Assembly (NCBI RefSeq): GCF_000427445.1
Contig: NZ_KE386496.1
Coordinates: 1,778,506-1,842,505, forward strand
DNA: 64,000 bases
Direction: 5' to 3'
DNA from: Methylocapsa acidiphila B2
Lineage (GTDB): Bacteria; Pseudomonadota; Alphaproteobacteria; Rhizobiales; Beijerinckiaceae
A model generated the notes under the pieces. That model was not told the origin of the DNA. It saw only the letters and a list, made by a program, of their open reading frames with translations, and searched no databases. The translations under genes and the position numbers were made by a program. Numbering within the stretch: position 1 is the first letter of the stretch; the number at the start of each line of letters is the position of its first letter. Shown piece after piece: positions 55,524 to 64,000 of the stretch.

Positions 55524-56251
55524 TGGAACGCACGCAGCTCTTTGAGCTCATGGGAGAACTCAAGCTCTTCGGCATGAGGTCGGCCTACGACGAGGTAATG
55601 TCGACCGGCATCAAGAGGCAGCATGAGCCGCCGCGAATCGTCGGCGATCTTCTCCAGGCGGAAATCGCCGAAAAGCACGCGCGCTCCATCAAATATCAGA
55701 TGACGATCGCCAAACTCCCGCTGGCCAAGGACATCGACGACTACGAGTTCGGCGACACGCCGATCAACGAAGGCCTGGCGCGCGATCTCGCGGGCGGCGG
55801 CTGCCTCGTCCAACAGCGCAATTGCGTGCTGGTCGGCGGAACGGGAACCGGCAAGACGCATCTCGCCATAGCGATCGCCGGAAATTGCATTCGCGCCGGA
55901 AAGCGTGGCCGATTTTTCAACACCGTCGAACTCGTCACTCGCCTCGAAACCGAGGCGCGGGCCGGCCGCCAGGGACGCTTCGCGGAATATCTCACCCGAA
56001 TGGACTTCGTCGTCTTCGATGAACTCGGCTATCTGCCCTTCGCTCAATCAGGCGGGCAGTTGCTCTTCCATCTCATCAGTCGGCTCTACGAACGAACCTC
56101 GATCATCGTCACGACCAATCTGGCCTTCGGCGAATGGCCCAGCGTCTGCGGCGACGCGAAAATGACCAGCGCCTTGCTCGATCGCCTAACGCACCACTGC
56201 GACATCGTCGAGACTGGCAACGAAAGTTGGCGTTTCAAAAACCGGGTCTGA
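55523..56251 (+). CDS. istB: IS21-family helper ATPase IstB
   Basis: 242 aa. DnaC/DnaA-like AAA+ ATPase with Walker [17 protein letters not shown] and Walker [12 protein letters not shown]; the C-terminus ends [15 protein letters not shown] as in IstB proteins. It helps IstA choose and capture target DNA. Here istA is only a remnant, so the element cannot move by itself. The start ATG overlaps the istA stop. Confidence 0.93.
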   Translation: MERTQLFELMGELKLFGMRSAYDEVMSTGIKRQHEPPRIVGDLLQAEIAEKHARSIKYQMTIAKLPLAKDIDDYEFGDTPINEGLARDLAGGGCLVQQRNCVLVGGTGTGKTHLAIAIAGNCIRAGKRGRFFNTVELVTRLETEARAGRQGRFAEYLTRMDFVVFDELGYLPFAQSGGQLLFHLISRLYERTSIIVTTNLAFGEWPSVCGDAKMTSALLDRLTHHCDIVETGNESWRFKNRV

Positions 56252-56363
56252 CCGGTCCCCGATCAAACCGCGAACCGATCCGCGCTCGCCCCCGCTGCGC
56301 AACCCCGACCAGCTTCGCCAGGGGAGCGCTATCGCTGCGCTCTACGATCGGAAAAGGGGGGCA

Positions 56364-58024
56364 ATTTTGGGGTCTGACTCACATTTGATGCAGTTGAGGC
56401 GCCGATTGCGGTGATTCCGCTGGGGAATCACCACATGCTAACTTTTCGCGCCGGTTCCTTCCTTCCCAATGGCTTTGTCGTGCAGGACATTCTCTGCGAA
56501 CCGGGCCAGACCACCGTTGTCGTGAAGCACGAGAGCGTCGGCAGCATCTGTCCGTCTTGCAATAAGCCGTCCCGGCGCGTTCACAGCCGCTATCGGCGGT
56601 CGGCGATGGATCTGCCGCTCTGCGGTCGCCGCATGCGGCTGACAATCATAGCGCGGCGGTTCCGGTGCGCCACGGCGCTCTGTGGACGGCAGATATTTGC
56701 AGAGCGGTTTCCGGACGATGTGCTGGCTCCAGGAGCGCGGCGCACTGGACGGCTCGATTGCCTTGTCCATCATCTGGGACTGGCGCTCGGCGGCCGACCA
56801 GCGGCCAGTTTCGCCAAGCGTCTCGTCATGCCGGTCAGCAACGACACGCTGCTGCGGGTAGTCCGGCGCCGCGCGCGTGTTCCCGTGGAGCCGTTGAGCG
56901 TCATCGGCATCGACGATTGGGCGTGGCGGCGGAATCATCGCTACGGAACCATCGTGTGCGATCTTGAGAGGCGCCGTCCGGTTATCCTCCTGCCGGATCG
57001 CGAGCAGGCGACGGCCGAAGCCTGGCTTGCCGACCACTCCGGGATCGCCATCGTGGCGCGTGATCGCGGCGGCGGGTATGGCGAAGCTGTCGCCAAGGCG
57101 TTGCCCAACGCCATTCAGGTCGCCGACCGTTGGCATCTGATGTCCAACGCCAGTCAGGGCTTCCTCGCAGCCGTTCGCAAATCTATGCGCGAGATCCGCA
57201 GCGTCATTGGCGCGACCACGATCAATCCCGAGCTCCTGACCTGCGCCGAGCGGATCCAGTACGAAGGTTATCTACGTCGCGAGGAGACCAACGCAGCCAT
57301 TCTGGCGCTCTCGGCAAGCGGCATGCCGCTCAAGAAGATCGCCCGTCAGACGGGCTATCATCGGCAGACGATCCGCCGCGTCGTCCGCGGCGAACGGTCG
57401 GACGTATTCAGGCCACGCCAGAGCTCGCTCGATCCGTACTTGCCGTGGCTGGACGCTCAGTGGACGACCGGCAAACACAACGCCTCGGATCTGTGGCGGC
57501 GACTTCGATCAGAAGGATATCGCGGCTCGGCGCGCATCGTCTGCGAATGGGCGACACGCCGGCGCAGGTCGGAGAAAGCCAACATCGAAAGTCTGCAGCG
57601 CTTGCCGTCAGCGCGAACGATCGCGCGACTGATGACTTCTGGCCGCGATGCGTTGTCGAAGGCGGAAACAGTCGTCATTGCCGCAATCGAAAGCGGTGTG
57701 CCCGCGCTCGTCCAGGCACGCGAGATTATTGACGCCTTTCACAGGATGCTTCGACAAAACGGGACTGCAGTTCTCACACCCTGGATCGAACGAGCGCGAG
57801 ACAGCCTTGTCGCTTCATTCGCCAACGGCATCGCGCGCGACGAGCTAGCTGTCCGCGCCGCCATCTCGTCAACCTGGTCAAACGGCCAGACCGAAGGCCA
57901 GGTCACTAAACTCAAGCTCGTTAAGCGACAGATGTATGGACGCGCAAAGATCGATCTTCTCCAGGCGCGCCTGATCGGCGCAGATTGAAACAGCCATCAT
58001 CAAATTTGCGTCAGACCCAAAATT
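56364..58024 (+). mobile_element. ISL3-family insertion sequence
   Basis: Left end reads GGGTCTGACTCACATTTGAT from 56370; right end reversed reads GGGTCTGACGCAAATTTGAT ending at 58017. These near-perfect inverted repeats of over 20 bp frame the transposase. An 8-bp target duplication was not confirmed by eye. Confidence 0.85.
56411..57988 (+). CDS. ISL3 family transposase
   Basis: 525 aa; an internal ATG at 56435 may be the true start. N-terminal zinc ribbon (CPSCNKPSRRVHSRY and a later Cys pair), helix-turn-helix, then the DDE domain starting VIGIDDWAWRRNHRYGTI and RDRGGGYGEAVAKALP, with the late Glu in WSNGQTEGQVTKLKLVKRQM. The element appears complete, with terminal repeats close to both gene ends. 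Confidence 0.95.
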   Translation: MIPLGNHHMLTFRAGSFLPNGFVVQDILCEPGQTTVVVKHESVGSICPSCNKPSRRVHSRYRRSAMDLPLCGRRMRLTIIARRFRCATALCGRQIFAERFPDDVLAPGARRTGRLDCLVHHLGLALGGRPAASFAKRLVMPVSNDTLLRVVRRRARVPVEPLSVIGIDDWAWRRNHRYGTIVCDLERRRPVILLPDREQATAEAWLADHSGIAIVARDRGGGYGEAVAKALPNAIQVADRWHLMSNASQGFLAAVRKSMREIRSVIGATTINPELLTCAERIQYEGYLRREETNAAILALSASGMPLKKIARQTGYHRQTIRRVVRGERSDVFRPRQSSLDPYLPWLDAQWTTGKHNASDLWRRLRSEGYRGSARIVCEWATRRRRSEKANIESLQRLPSARTIARLMTSGRDALSKAETVVIAAIESGVPALVQAREIIDAFHRMLRQNGTAVLTPWIERARDSLVASFANGIARDELAVRAAISSTWSNGQTEGQVTKLKLVKRQMYGRAKIDLLQARLIGAD

Positions 58025-58422
58025 CCAAGCCGATTGACACGTCGAGCATTCTCGCACGGCCTCTTAGGCATCGCTTCAAGCAGCCCGCGACGACAATCGC
58101 GCAAGCAACGACCTTTTATAAAATTACTTTTATAAAATATATTTTAGAGTACTGCAGAACAAATCGCGCTAAATACGTCAAACGGCCACAGTTCCAGGCA
58201 AATTATACGGGTTATGGTGTTATAATGTGACTTAGTAGACACATACAATATGAATATATGTTAGCATTGAATCATTCAGTTGTGGGCGACAACTTATTTT
58301 TATAGCTACATCGTAGGTCACTAGAGATGCACAAGAAATATAGCTATGTAATATATCTGTCATATAGCTAGAGTCGTTCGACGTGTTGCTCTTTATGACC
58401 AATCAAAAAAGGGGAGCCACCC
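58025..58422. promoter_or_regulatory. AT-rich upstream region of the porin gene
   Basis: TATAGCTA occurs three times, at 58301, 58339 and 58363, upstream of the porin start. Such spaced repeats could be regulator-binding sites, perhaps for the adjacent response regulator, or -10-like elements. No protein gene recognised. Confidence 0.4.
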
Positions 58423-60150
58423 ATGATGTCGCAACATTACAAAGCAGCCTTGATGGCGACTGCCATGAGCGCTTTGTTCATCTTCCACGGTCCTGCGCGA
58501 GCGGATGATACGGCCGACGAAATTCGCCTGCTTAAGGCGCAGCTGCGAAAGCTCGAAGAGAAGGTCAGCGAGCAAGCGCGCAAACAGAAAGAAACCCAGG
58601 TTCAGATCCGCGCCGTCGCGGCGCAACCCGCTCCGCAAGCGCCGCCGCCTGGGTCGCCGTACGGAAACATCGGCGTGGCGATCGCGCCGCTCGGCGGCGC
58701 TCCGCAGCAGGGCCTTACCGCGACGCAATCGGCCGTGCGCGGCCTGCCGGAGGTGGGATCGCCAAGTCTTTATATAAATGGCGTCAGCATCACGCCTGGC
58801 GGGTTCCTGGCGCTAGAAAGCGTCTTCCGCAACCGCTTCGTCGGCGCCGACATCGGCACGCCCTATCAGAATATTCCCTACTACAATAACCGCGTCGGCT
58901 ATTCCAACGAGTTCCGCTTCAGCGCCCGCCAAAGCCGGGCTTCACTGCTCGTCCAAGGCAATGTCTCGCCGACGCTGCATCTCGCCGGCTATGGCGAGTT
59001 CGACTTCCTCGGCGCCGCTCAAACCGCCAATTCGAACGAAAGCAATTCGTTCAATCTGCGGATTCGGCACCTCTACGCGACAGCCGATGAAGATTATTTC
59101 GGCGCTCATCTTCTCGCCGGTCAAACCTGGTCCTTGTTGACCATGAATAGCAAGGGCATTATCCCTCGGAAGGAAGATATTCCGCTGTCGATCGACGCGC
59201 AATACGTGCCGGGGTTCGCATGGGCGCGCCAGCCGCAGATCCGGCTCGTGAAGGATTTCGACCAAACCTTCTGGGCCGGCATTTCGGTGGAAAACCCCCA
59301 GACGACTTTCGGCTGCTCATCAACCACATCCGGCGCCGTCGTAACAAACAATTGTACGACGGTGTCGCCCTATGTCGCAGGCGTGTTGCCTTCGTCCCTG
59401 ACTTATAACGCTCCCTCCGTCGGCGGCGGCTTGTTCAACTCGGTCAATACGCTCTCGCTCAATCACGTCCCGGATGTCATCGGCAAACTCGCCTGGGACC
59501 CGAATCTCGGCGACCGCAGCATCCATATGGAAGGCTTCGGCATCTTCCGCGACTTCTATAGTCAAGTATACAACAACAATCAGGATGTCGCCGGCTGGGG
59601 CGTCGGGGGTTCGATCCTCGTGCCCGTGGTGCCGAAAACGCTTGACCTTCAGTTCTCGGGCATGACCGGGCGCGGCATCGGCCGTTACGGCAGCGCGCAA
59701 CTCCCCGACGTCAGCTTCAATTGGAATGGAACAATCTCTCCCTTGCCGGAAACCATGCTGCTCGCCGGGGCCGTCTGGCATGCGCTGCCGCAGCTGGACA
59801 TCTATACCTATGCCGGCGAGGAATTCCAGAAGCCGAGCTACTCCAACCTCGTGAGCTCGACCGGGGTCGTGTCCGTCTATGGCAATGGCAATCCTCTGTA
59901 CAATAACTTGGGCTGCAGCACCGAAGCGGCTACGACAACCGCCGTCACGCCCACTTGCACCGGCAACATTAAATTGATCCGGCAATTCACGGCTGGTTTC
60001 TGGGATAAGCTCTATGATGGCCCCTTCGGCAGCTTGCGCGCCGGTCTCCAATATTCCTTCACGCAGAAATATTCCTTCGCCGGCATCGGCGGCGCGGCGA
60101 AGACGGAAGACAGCGCGTTCTTGACCAGCCTTCGATATTACCCATTTTAG
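58423..60150 (+). CDS. Outer-membrane porin-like beta-barrel protein
   Basis: 575 aa. Signal peptide to about residue 27 (ending GPARA), a coiled-coil segment at about 30-60 (EIRLLKAQLRKLEEKVSEQA), an alanine/proline linker, then a long region of alternating strands ending in aromatic YYPF, the C-terminal Phe of barrels inserted by BAM. AGGGGAG precedes the start. The RR and kinase genes follow within 50 bp, suggesting one operon and an envelope-sensing role. Not assigned to a known porin class. Confidence 0.85.
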   Translation: MMSQHYKAALMATAMSALFIFHGPARADDTADEIRLLKAQLRKLEEKVSEQARKQKETQVQIRAVAAQPAPQAPPPGSPYGNIGVAIAPLGGAPQQGLTATQSAVRGLPEVGSPSLYINGVSITPGGFLALESVFRNRFVGADIGTPYQNIPYYNNRVGYSNEFRFSARQSRASLLVQGNVSPTLHLAGYGEFDFLGAAQTANSNESNSFNLRIRHLYATADEDYFGAHLLAGQTWSLLTMNSKGIIPRKEDIPLSIDAQYVPGFAWARQPQIRLVKDFDQTFWAGISVENPQTTFGCSSTTSGAVVTNNCTTVSPYVAGVLPSSLTYNAPSVGGGLFNSVNTLSLNHVPDVIGKLAWDPNLGDRSIHMEGFGIFRDFYSQVYNNNQDVAGWGVGGSILVPVVPKTLDLQFSGMTGRGIGRYGSAQLPDVSFNWNGTISPLPETMLLAGAVWHALPQLDIYTYAGEEFQKPSYSNLVSSTGVVSVYGNGNPLYNNLGCSTEAATTTAVTPTCTGNIKLIRQFTAGFWDKLYDGPFGSLRAGLQYSFTQKYSFAGIGGAAKTEDSAFLTSLRYYPF

Positions 60151-60200
60151 GACGCCGATGACGGCGCCAAGCAGCAATTGAAATTTTAGGACCCAAAAAA

Positions 60201-60902
60201 ATGTCAGCTGCGAATTCGATTGAACATCCGCGTCTGCTCCTCGTCGAAGATGAGACTAAGATGGCTTGGGAAATCGCAGCGGAGCTGAAGAGCCTCGGCT
60301 ACCTCGTGCGCATAGCAGCGACCGAGGAAGCCGGGCTCGAGGCGATTCGCTCCGAACCGGCCGCGCTCCTGATCCTCGACAGAATGCTGTCCGGGGCGGA
60401 TAGCTTGTCCATGATCGACACATTGCGAAGCGAATGCATTCGGATTCCGGTGCTTGTGATTAGCGCTCTCGCCGGCGTCGACGAAAGGATCCGCGGGCTT
60501 AAGGCAGGCGGCGACGACTATCTCACCAAGCCTTTCGTCATGGAAGAGCTCGCGGCGCGCGTCGAAGCCCTCCTGCGCCGGTCGAGCGACGCGCGCGCCA
60601 CGAGCTTGAGAGTCGGTCCGCTCGAGATGGATCTCCTCGAGCGCAAAGCATCCCGCGGGCAGCGCGTTCTCGACCTGTTGCCCGCTGAGTTCAAGCTATT
60701 GGAATATCTTATGCGCCATCCCGGGCAGACGATAACCCGCACCATGATCCTCGAGGACGTCTGGCGCTTTCGCTCCGCGCCACAGACGAATTTGGTCGAT
60801 GTGCACATCGGGAAATTGCGGCGCAAAGTGGATGAACCCGGCGAAGCGCCGCTCATTCGACGCATCCGCAGCGCTGGCTTTGTGCTTGACGTGAATGACT
60901 GA
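60201..60902 (+). CDS. OmpR-family response regulator
   Basis: 233 aa. Receiver domain with acidic pair ED at 16-17, phosphoacceptor Asp60 (ALLILDRML) and Lys110 (YLTKPF). C-terminal winged helix from about 135 (VLDLLPAEFKLLEYLMRHP). Its 3' end overlaps the histidine kinase gene by 8 bp. It would control genes including, by position, the upstream porin. Confidence 0.95.
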   Translation: MSAANSIEHPRLLLVEDETKMAWEIAAELKSLGYLVRIAATEEAGLEAIRSEPAALLILDRMLSGADSLSMIDTLRSECIRIPVLVISALAGVDERIRGLKAGGDDYLTKPFVMEELAARVEALLRRSSDARATSLRVGPLEMDLLERKASRGQRVLDLLPAEFKLLEYLMRHPGQTITRTMILEDVWRFRSAPQTNLVDVHIGKLRRKVDEPGEAPLIRRIRSAGFVLDVND

Positions 60903-62250
60903 GCTTTTCAAGGCCGGGACTTTCCGTCTGGCTGTCCTGTTTGCGCTCGCCGTGACGGCCGCTACCTCCGTGGTGTTCTTGTTCATCTACTGGCGAGTAG
61001 CGACATTTGACGTCAAGCGGGTGGAAGTCCGGCTGGTTGACGAAATCACCAAGGCCATCAGCGACCCCGAAGATCGGGTCAAGCGCGAGATCGACTTGCG
61101 GCTGACGAGCGACTTGCGCCGACTCGATTACGCTGGGTTTTTCGACAAAGATGGGAAAGTGGTGACCGGCAACGTCGCCGCCTTGCCGAAGGGGCTTCCT
61201 ATAGATGGCGCAGCGCATTCGATGGAGGTGCTGCCGCTTAGGCAAATGGATGCGGGAACGGAACCGGCCCTACTCGTCGCCGGCCGACGCGCGGATGGCG
61301 GCATCGTCCTCCTCGGTCGCAGCCTCTACGAAGTTTTTGCCTTAAGGCAACTAGTCGGCGAAGCGCTCCTGCTCGGCGTCGCGCCGACAATTATTCTGGC
61401 GCTCTTTACGGGGGTGATATTCAGCTTGCGCAGTGCGCGACGGCTGAAAGCAATCAACCAAACGATCATGCGCATAATGCAGGGGGATCTGAACGAGCGG
61501 CTCCCAACCCGCGGCAAGATGGACGACATTGAATTTGTAGCAGGCGCCGTCAATCTCATGCTCGACGAGATAGTCCGACTGCTTGGCCAGATCAAAAGCG
61601 TCGGCGACAACATAGCTCATGACCTACGCACGCCTCTAGCTGTCATGCAAGCCCAGTTGGAGCGAGGTCTTGCAGGAAATTCCGAGCAGGACGTACGCAT
61701 CGCCGCAAAACGAGCGCTGGTGGAGCTGGACCGCGCGATGACGACTGTCACGGCTCTTCTACGAATCTCAGAGATTGAATTCGGGCGTCGGCGCAGCGAA
61801 TTCACGCATATCGAACTCGACGAAATTTGTAGGAACGCCTTCGAACTCTACGCTCCTTTTGCTGAGGCCAAATCGATTGGCTTTACTCTAGAGGCGCCAA
61901 CGACGGTTCCATTCTTCGGCGATTTCGACCTTTTGATGGAAGCGGTCGCGAACCTTATCGATAACGCCATCAAGTTTACGCCCAGAGGCGGCGCGGTCAA
62001 AGTCACGGTGAAAATGGCCGACGACGGACCTTTAATTCGCGTCTCTGACACGGGGCCCGGGATCCCGCCGAACGAACGAGCCGAAATATTTAAGCGCTTC
62101 TACCGATCAGAGAAATGCCGACACATTGCCGGCACCGGTCTTGGCTTGAGTATGGCGTCTACGATCACCCATCTGCATGGGCTCGATCTTCACGTCGAGG
62201 ATAATAATCCGGGCTCTGTTTTCGAGATCTCATCACGTCAAATGAGCTGA
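60895..62250 (+). CDS. Sensor histidine kinase (EnvZ/QseC-like)
   Basis: 451 aa. Two membrane helices (about 11-34 and 157-177) flank a periplasmic domain of about 120 residues; HAMP follows. H-box NIAHDLRTPLAV with His242, N-box NLIDNAIKF, G1 DTGPGI, F-box FKRFYR and G2 GTGLGLS are all intact. It should phosphorylate the response regulator just upstream. Signal unknown. Confidence 0.95.
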   Translation: MTELFKAGTFRLAVLFALAVTAATSVVFLFIYWRVATFDVKRVEVRLVDEITKAISDPEDRVKREIDLRLTSDLRRLDYAGFFDKDGKVVTGNVAALPKGLPIDGAAHSMEVLPLRQMDAGTEPALLVAGRRADGGIVLLGRSLYEVFALRQLVGEALLLGVAPTIILALFTGVIFSLRSARRLKAINQTIMRIMQGDLNERLPTRGKMDDIEFVAGAVNLMLDEIVRLLGQIKSVGDNIAHDLRTPLAVMQAQLERGLAGNSEQDVRIAAKRALVELDRAMTTVTALLRISEIEFGRRRSEFTHIELDEICRNAFELYAPFAEAKSIGFTLEAPTTVPFFGDFDLLMEAVANLIDNAIKFTPRGGAVKVTVKMADDGPLIRVSDTGPGIPPNERAEIFKRFYRSEKCRHIAGTGLGLSMASTITHLHGLDLHVEDNNPGSVFEISSRQMS

Positions 62251-62614
62251 CTTTCAGCCTTTAGACGACACACGCCAAGAGTGACATTAAGCCAAGTTGT
62301 ATTGTCTATCTAACACTTCGCCTCTCTCTGTTTAAATCCCTTCATCCAATCAAAAATGCATCTCTCAAACTCCGAAGAGGTCTATGATGCTCTCGCAAGG
62401 CGTCGTGCACATCACAGCTCCAACTATATGTACTATCAATTGTTGCTCTTGGCGTAGACGTTAGCATTTTACATAAAGCAATTTTTATAAACTCGCCGAT
62501 ATGAAACATATTTTAAATAAAAAGCATACCCCCACGCCTTTAAAGCTCATATATTATTGGCATATGCAACAGCATACAAATAGTTCGATATCTCGCCAAG
62601 AATAGGAGCTGCCT
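62251..62614. other. AT-rich gap
   Basis: Upstream region of a small exported-protein gene whose ribosome site AGGAG lies just before 62615. No RNA gene or repeat recognised; the kinase gene has no obvious terminator here. Confidence 0.4.
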
Positions 62615-62896
62615 ATGTCTAGCTCGATCCGCAATGTCGTCATCAGCCATAGGATGCAGAAAATTGGGCTTACCGTCGCGGTTTTGATCGCATCTATCGG
62701 GACGGTCTCGGCGCAAGATCATCAATCGCAATCTGCCTATCCGACTCAATATCAACGTCCTAGCGCAGCCGAAAGCCAAAACCTGGCTGTTTCGCGCTGG
62801 GACCGGGCGCGTTTCGATCATTCCGGAACGCGCGGTCGGGAAGGTCTGGGCGCCTCCCCCATGCATCCCGAAGGACCCGGCGACCCATCCTATTAA
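62615..62896 (+). CDS. Small exported protein with C-terminal GTRGR...HPEGPG motif
   Basis: 93 aa. A signal peptide with a longer N-region ends near VSAQ; the mature part is hydrophilic and Gln-rich. The C-terminus FDHSGTRGREGLGASPMHPE and then GPGDPSY closely matches the end of the protein at 63375-63692. AGGAG precedes the ATG. No function known. The shared motif suggests a family of periplasmic or surface proteins. Confidence 0.75.
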   Translation: MSSSIRNVVISHRMQKIGLTVAVLIASIGTVSAQDHQSQSAYPTQYQRPSAAESQNLAVSRWDRARFDHSGTRGREGLGASPMHPEGPGDPSY

Positions 62897-63081
62897 GTTA
62901 AGCCGTTGCCTGTCGCCTGCAGTAACCAAAGCATCTGTTTCGACAGCTACGAGACGACCTGCCGGTCGAACCGACAGTCCATAAATAAGCGACGGAGGCG
63001 GAAGCCGCCGTCGATCGTCTTCCACCAGCGACTCGGTCAGTTCAGCGAATCCCGGCAATCTCCAAACGTATGGAGAGCGCG

Positions 63082-63378
63082 ATGATGAGCAAAGCGGCGG
63101 AAATCCTTCTCCTTGCAGTTTTCCTCGTGATGTCCGCGGCTAATGTCGGCATGGCGAGCGCTCTGCATGCTCCAAGCGTCAAAAATTGCTCAACACAAAT
63201 GAGCCGCGCGCTCAGAATGAGGGGCTGGCACGCTTACCTCGGACCAATGCCCAGTCCGGCGCCACGCATCCCCGACTTTACTGTCCAATACGGCTATATC
63301 GCAAATCCCGAGATGGTCAGCGGGAGTCTCGGGGCCATGCTCCAGGGAAAGAATCCTGCGGCGGGAGCAATCCCATGA
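63082..63378 (+). CDS. Small exported protein
   Basis: 98 aa from the ATG at 63082 with GGAG just upstream (ATGs at 63070 and 63085 are alternatives). Signal peptide MSKAAEILLLAVFLVMSAAN ending near GMASA. Mature part has one cysteine and ends KNPAAGAIP. Its stop codon overlaps the next gene as ATGA, so the two are coupled. Function unknown. Confidence 0.65.
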   Translation: MMSKAAEILLLAVFLVMSAANVGMASALHAPSVKNCSTQMSRALRMRGWHAYLGPMPSPAPRIPDFTVQYGYIANPEMVSGSLGAMLQGKNPAAGAIP

Positions 63379-63692
63379 TTGCGCAGCTGTCGTTTCAAGG
63401 CAACTGCTACCGCGCGCGCGGCCACGCTATGCTGACGACCGCGAAAGTCGCCACGCTAGTCGGCCTTATTATTCTGGCGCCAGCAGAGGCCGCCAGCGCT
63501 TGTCGCAGCAAATGTCCTGCGGCGCAGCCAGCGCACGCCTATCCGCAGTATGACCTTCCCCCGCACCTACGTCCTTGCTATTCGCTCGACGATTGCGATC
63601 GCAAAGCCTTCGACGAGTCGGGCACAAGAGGCAGAATGGGCTTAGGAGCAGATCCAGCCCATCCCGAAGGCCCCGGCAACCCTTCTTACTAG
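63375..63692 (+). CDS. Small exported protein, paralogue of the 62615 gene at its C-terminus
   Basis: 105 aa from the ATG at 63375 (ATGA overlap); an internal ATG at 63429 is a possible start of the signal peptide MLTTAKVATLVGLIILAPAE. Cysteine-rich mature part (ACRSKCPAAQP, RPCYSLDDCD) and C-terminus FDESGTRGRMGLGADPAHPE then GPGNPSY, matching the 62615 product. Function unknown. Confidence 0.65.
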   Translation: MIAQLSFQGNCYRARGHAMLTTAKVATLVGLIILAPAEAASACRSKCPAAQPAHAYPQYDLPPHLRPCYSLDDCDRKAFDESGTRGRMGLGADPAHPEGPGNPSY

Positions 63693-64000
63693 CCAACAAG
63701 TGATGCATAGGCCGCCTTGGTCCTGCGGACCTTCCGGCCTTCGACCTCACGACCGAGTCGGCTCATCCGACCAGCTTTGAACAAATGCTTAGCTCCATCG
63801 CGTTCATGGCGCTTGTCGATGCGTGTCCTCGCCTCAATTGCGAGACGCCACATACTCGCGACGGTATATAGGCGACTTTGCAGGCCTTACGTCCCTAAAT
63901 ACATAAATATAAATTTATTTTTCGTGACATAATCGACACTGCATCGTCAAACGTTGACCTGACAGCCCGCCGCCACTTGTCACAAGCCGTATCGTATTAT
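63693..64000. other. End of window without a recognised gene
   Basis: No convincing coding frame, RNA or repeat; AT-rich towards the end. Confidence 0.4.

Overview
The window looks like chromosome from an alphaproteobacterium of the order Hyphomicrobiales (Rhizobiales), most likely near Beijerinckiaceae/Methylocystaceae. This rests on high GC, the blocks tig-clpP-clpX-lon, rpoN-lptB-lptA-lptC-rnd and rpsM-rpsK-rpoA-rplQ, a transglutaminase/alpha-E operon, an NDUFA9-like protein and many small exported proteins. The family placement is inference from gene content; no marker tree was possible.

Layout. 1-5 kb: LysR regulator, an operon of glutathione S-transferase, QueG and a sugar-epimerase-like SDR, then an EamA exporter. 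5-9.3 kb: an accessory patch with a transposase remnant, a natural His6 repeat protein, a duplicated 248-bp piece of a transglutaminase gene joined to a Fic-domain tail, and AT-rich small exported-protein genes separated by three copies of a 28-bp palindromic site with an invariant TCTTGA core. 9.3-13.3 kb: operon mogA, ATP-grasp/alpha-E protein, transglutaminase. 13.6-21.7 kb: small protein, fatty acid hydroxylase-like membrane protein, FtsK, exported Ntn hydrolase, VOC protein, L28, M48 protease. 21.7-26.8 kb: RpoN, the LPS-transport genes lptB/A/C and RNase D. 26.8-30.6 kb: HdeA-like protein, a 26-aa membrane protein, tRNA-Leu(CAG), exported metallophosphatase, NDUFA9-like protein. 30.7-37.7 kb: the protein-quality-control block lon, clpX, clpP, tig and tRNA-Leu(TAG). 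37.8-41.3 kb: an orphan kdpA and a multicopper-oxidase-fold protein that has lost most copper ligands.

41.5-45 kb is a second AT-rich accessory island: a pentapeptide-repeat membrane protein, a frameshifted nucleotidyltransferase and a third small gene in overlapping order, followed by an IS1182-family element. 45.1-51 kb returns to core genes (rarA, a DegP-type protease, rplQ, rpoA, rpsK, rpsM), but the ribosomal alpha operon is cut off from its usual secY/adk neighbours. 51.3-58 kb starts with tRNA-Gly(GCC) and two degenerate tRNA-like 3' ends. It continues with a MarR regulator divergent from a set of redox genes (two SDRs, an NAD(P)-binding protein, an ABM-fold protein), an IS21 remnant and a complete ISL3 element. 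58.4-62.3 kb encodes an outer-membrane porin with an OmpR/EnvZ-type pair, and 62.6-63.7 kb three small exported proteins, two of which share a C-terminal motif.

The best candidates for something undescribed are the palindromic-site gene array at 6.8-8.8 kb and the pentapeptide-channel/nucleotidyltransferase operon at 41.5-43.4 kb. Both are inferences from sequence layout.
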